Below, piece by piece: positions 61,707 to 64,000 of a DNA stretch of 64,000 bases. The stretch comes from an uncultured Acidobacteriota bacterium. GTDB taxonomy: Bacteria; Acidobacteriota; Terriglobia; Bryobacterales; Bryobacteraceae. Below the pieces are notes generated by a model. It made no database searches. It had not been told where the DNA came from and saw nothing but the letters and a program-made list of their open reading frames with translations. Positions within the stretch are counted from its first letter, which is position 1; each line of letters starts with the position of its first letter. Where the stretch lies: the NCBI GenBank assembly GCA_902826605.1, contig CADEFM010000013.1, forward strand, positions 1 through 64,000, in the 5' to 3' direction. The position numbers were made by a program, and so were the translations under genes.

Positions 61707-62063
61707 ATGTTCAACCGTGTATTGCAGGCCGTGCTCGCAACTGGCTTGACGACAGCATCTCTTATCAACGCGCACGACGCGAAGCTGCATAAAGGTAATG
61801 CCACACAGGGAGAAATTGTCTCCATCGCGGGCGACACCGTTGTGCTCAAGATGGCCACCGGTAACTTGACGGTCACACTCAATAAGGACACGAAGATGGA
61901 AATGGGTGACCTGGCCGTGGACATCAATCATTTCAAGAAGGGCGATAAAGTCAGCGTGATCGGCACTAAGCTGGCTACCGGCGAACTGGTGGCCAAGGAA
62001 CTTCTCATGGCGCCTGCGAAAACGAAAGCGGCGGCCCACACCGAAGGCGATCACCACAAATAG
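61707..62063 (+). CDS. Small secreted DUF5666-like protein with His-rich tail
   Basis: A 118-residue exported protein: signal 1-22 (ending SLINA), mature start HDAKLHKGN, then a small OB-like barrel (GEIVSIAGDTVVLKMATGNLTVTLNKDT... FKKGDKVSVIGT) like DUF5666 proteins, and a tail HTEGDHHK. The His at both ends suggests metal binding. GGAAAGGA precedes the ATG at 61707. Confidence 0.72.
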   Translation: MFNRVLQAVLATGLTTASLINAHDAKLHKGNATQGEIVSIAGDTVVLKMATGNLTVTLNKDTKMEMGDLAVDINHFKKGDKVSVIGTKLATGELVAKELLMAPAKTKAAAHTEGDHHK

Positions 62064-62075
62064 AAGAGTTCAGTT

Positions 62076-62528
62076 ATGAATCGCAAACGTTTTCTCCAAT
62101 CGATTCTGGCCGCCCCTTTCGCCGCGGCGGCCTTCCGGTTAAGCGCAGCCACGCCTCATGTGCAGGCTTACAAAACGCCAACGTGCGGCTGCTGTGGCAT
62201 GTGGGTGCGGCATCTGAAAGAAAACGGCTTTCAAGTGACAGTGCAAGACGTGGAGAGCACAGCCGAGTATCGCCGCAAATACGGCGTGCCGGAAGCCCTT
62301 CAGTCCTGTCATACAGGCGTCGTGGAGGGCTACGCGCTAGAGGGTCACGTTCCGGCGAGCGAGATCCGGCGTCTTCTAAGGGAGCGGCCGAAAATGAAAG
62401 GCTTGGCGGTGCCCGGGATGCCCATTGGATCTCCGGGTATGGAGTCCGTGCGCAGCGAACCCTACTCGGTGATGTTATTCGACGCTCAAGGCCACTCTTC
62501 CGTATACCAACGTTATCCGGCGCGATAA
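62076..62528 (+). CDS. DUF411 metal-binding protein, exported
   Basis: A 150-residue protein of the DUF411 family. N-terminal NRKRFLQSILAAPFAAAAF looks like a Tat signal; the family motif KTPTCGCCGMWVRHL carries Cys37, Cys39 and Cys40, followed by GVPEALQSCHTGVVEGYALEGHVP and GLAVPGMPIGSPGME. DUF411 proteins are encoded beside copper and other metal-resistance genes and are thought to bind metal in the periplasm. Twelve bases after the previous gene. Confidence 0.92.
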   Translation: MNRKRFLQSILAAPFAAAAFRLSAATPHVQAYKTPTCGCCGMWVRHLKENGFQVTVQDVESTAEYRRKYGVPEALQSCHTGVVEGYALEGHVPASEIRRLLRERPKMKGLAVPGMPIGSPGMESVRSEPYSVMLFDAQGHSSVYQRYPAR

Positions 62529-62744
62529 AAGGGCGTAAATTCAAGGAATATAAAGGACAAAACGGTCACTGACCGGTCACTGACGCTCAGCTGACCCTCG
62601 CATTCTGTCGCTTGCGTGCCGGGCGTGATAAGGTCCCAATAGCGAGCCAGACGTAATATTGACGCTGCCTTACGGCCTATGATACGTTACTACGGCTGGG
62701 CCTCATCGAAAGCTGATTTTGTTTGCGAGGAGAGAGTTGAGAAC

Positions 62745-63134
62745 ATGAAGCGCATACTGTTTGCACTCGTGATCACCGTTGGCGCCCTTGTCACTGGCGG
62801 TCGGATGTTCGCCCATCATTCCTTTGCCGCGACTTATTTTGAAGATAAGACTCAGAAGATTGAGGGCAATCTGGTTCAGTTTCTATATCGAAACCCGCAC
62901 TCGTTTGTGCACGTGGAAGCGCCGGATGAAAAAGGCGCTACGCAGCGCTGGTTTATCGAGTGGGGCGGCGGCGGCCAGCTGGGCCGTCAGGGCGTCACCC
63001 GCGAAACACTGAAGCCTGGCGACAAGGTGGTTGTCGTCGGCAACCCGGGACGTAACCCCGAAGACCACCGCCTCCGGATGATCAACATTACCCGCCTTTC
63101 GGACGGTTGGAAGTGGGGCGGGACATTCGAGTAA
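62745..63134 (+). CDS. Secreted DUF6152 protein (copy 3)
   Basis: A 129-residue protein: signal 1-23 (ending RMFA), mature start His-His-Ser (H24, H25), NPH at H52, and LKPGDKVVVVGNPGRNPEDHRL. Closest in pattern to the copy at 25844 (HHSFAA.Y). The ATG at 62745 begins the signal peptide; the in-frame extension to 62679 lacks sense. Part of the redox/metal cluster by position, though 216 bases separate it from DUF411. Confidence 0.82.
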   Translation: MKRILFALVITVGALVTGGRMFAHHSFAATYFEDKTQKIEGNLVQFLYRNPHSFVHVEAPDEKGATQRWFIEWGGGGQLGRQGVTRETLKPGDKVVVVGNPGRNPEDHRLRMINITRLSDGWKWGGTFE

Positions 63135-63455
63135 TTGTCCTCATTCAGTCTTGATGAACCTGCGGCTGCAGCGCTCCTCCTGTATGGGGGTGGCTCCGCA
63201 CCGATGTGCATAAAATGTGCGCGTAAGATGATAAGGATGAACTGGATCGAGCCGGGGAGCACGATCCTCGTATTTGAATCAGAATTTCATCAACAGCACC
63301 CACTTCTAACATGCAGGCCGGCAACTCGGGCTGGAGCCCCGCTCCGTGTTAAGGGCTCTAACGTCGGCCGAGTTTCGCGAAGGAGATTTCCGGATGGAGG
63401 GGCCGCCCTGGGCTCAGCTGTCTCTTAAGGGAAGGTGGGGCATTGGGAAATCGGT
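63135..63455. other. Gene-free stretch before the last gene
   Basis: About 320 bases with no ORF that I would support; small frames here have no signal or family. It probably holds the promoter of the membrane protein that follows. No repeat or strong terminator was seen. Confidence 0.45.
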
Positions 63456-64000
63456 ATGGATTTGACTCATCTACATCTGCTGCTGAATCATGTGCCTACG
63501 GTCGGCATGGGGATCGGATTGGGAATCTTCCTGGTCGCCTTGATCGGGAAGAGCGGAGAACTAAAGCGTGCGAGCCTAGTGATTTTCGTCGGTATCGCTT
63601 TGCTGACCATTCCGACGTATGTCAGCGGAAACGGCGCCCAGGCTGCGCTGAGCAAGGTTCCCGAAGTATCGAAAACGCTCATCGCCACCCATGAGGGAGC
63701 AGCGCTGATTGCGTTTTCGGTGATACAGCTTACCGGCGCGGTCGCTTGGCTCGGGTTGTGGCAATTCCGGCGAATGTCCACGCCGCCGCGCGCGACAATC
63801 GGGGCCGTCTTGGTGCTTGCGTTGATCGCCATGGTCTTGGTGGCCAGAGCCGCCAATATCGGAGGCGAGATCCGCCACCCTGAAATCCGCGGGGCACAGG
63901 AAACCGTCACCCTGGAAGGACCGCTTGGCCGAACCATCGGTCTCTTTATAACTTCCCAGCCATGGGCATGGCCTGCCTGTGAAGCTCTCCATTTCATTGG
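63456..64000 (+). CDS. Multi-pass membrane protein, cut by window end
   Basis: An open frame from ATG 63456 running off the edge (181 codons visible). It starts MDLTHLHLLLNHVPTVGMG and has at least four hydrophobic helices (about 13-31, 40-55, 83-100, 113-131). The THLHLLLNH..T start and overall pattern recall DUF2231-like four-helix membrane proteins with His in the helices that could bind heme, but I cannot fix the family. Same strand as the cytochrome/DUF411 cluster. No stop was seen, so the C-terminus is unknown. Confidence 0.7.
   Translation, partial: MDLTHLHLLLNHVPTVGMGIGLGIFLVALIGKSGELKRASLVIFVGIALLTIPTYVSGNGAQAALSKVPEVSKTLIATHEGAALIAFSVIQLTGAVAWLGLWQFRRMSTPPRATIGAVLVLALIAMVLVARAANIGGEIRHPEIRGAQETVTLEGPLGRTIGLFITSQPWAWPACEALHFI

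Overview
This window reads as a chromosomal segment of a GC-rich Acidobacteriota bacterium, most like the Solibacter/Bryobacter group. This is inferred from gene content, not from a marker gene: a Ser/Thr kinase fused to a TolB-like propeller, a giant SBBP/BACON secreted protein, several DUF6152 proteins, a DUF6644 membrane protein, a TonB receptor with a carboxypeptidase-like N-terminal domain, and many ECF sigma/anti-sigma units. No CRISPR array, transposase, integrase or rRNA was seen. Three tRNA genes are present (Cys, Asp, Ala).

Layout. 1-3050: tRNA-Cys and a leftward sigma factor / anti-sigma / LTxxQ periplasmic protein operon, then a secreted heavy-metal-binding-domain protein. 3111-5352: GSI-alpha glutamine synthetase and a CHRD protein. 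5464-6174: tRNA-Asp, followed by about 0.6 kb bounded by a second copy of the tRNA 3' end, an att-like scar holding one small secreted protein gene. 6394-12199: a tight six-gene catabolic operon (aldehyde dehydrogenase, beta-hydroxyacid dehydrogenase, M24-fold enzyme with an altered metal site, LigM-like O-demethylase, two cupins). 12221-17103: leftward housekeeping genes (thiG, HDOD, cinA, FAH-family, DinB, DUF192). 17144-20726: msrA, then rimO-yacG-pgpA with overlapping stop/start codons, then a TIG/propeller protein. 20793-24707: siderophore-type TonB receptor and a two-heme cytochrome. 24937-33082: a hypothetical protein, a DUF6152 protein, then glgA, an acyl-CoA synthetase, a serine hydrolase, an MFS transporter and serA.

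33180-37194 holds the most striking unit: an exported TPR-CHAT (caspase-like) protein, a sigma factor whose ATG directly follows the CHAT stop codon, and a membrane zinc-finger anti-sigma protein, with no CRISPR nearby. 37627-44529: a GAF-PAS histidine kinase facing a receiver protein, then a TonB receptor / YfiR / CHASE8-like-HAMP histidine kinase / receiver operon, in effect a Yfi-type periplasmic sensor wired to a kinase. 44623-50560: a TPR plus double retropepsin-like protein, dienelactone hydrolase, VOC, PEGA-like, amidohydrolase, DUF6152 and DUF6644 genes. 50564-51431: VapBC pair and tRNA-Ala. 51479-60406: the kinase-propeller protein and a 2065-residue secreted repeat protein. 60699-64000: a periplasmic redox/metal cluster (lipoprotein, cytochrome c, small secreted protein, DUF411, DUF6152, multi-pass membrane protein cut by the window edge).

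Themes: sensing across the envelope (three sigma or two-component units tied to exported proteins), periplasmic metal and heme proteins, and breakdown of methoxylated aromatic or related compounds. Functions are inferred from motifs and neighbours only; no database search was run.
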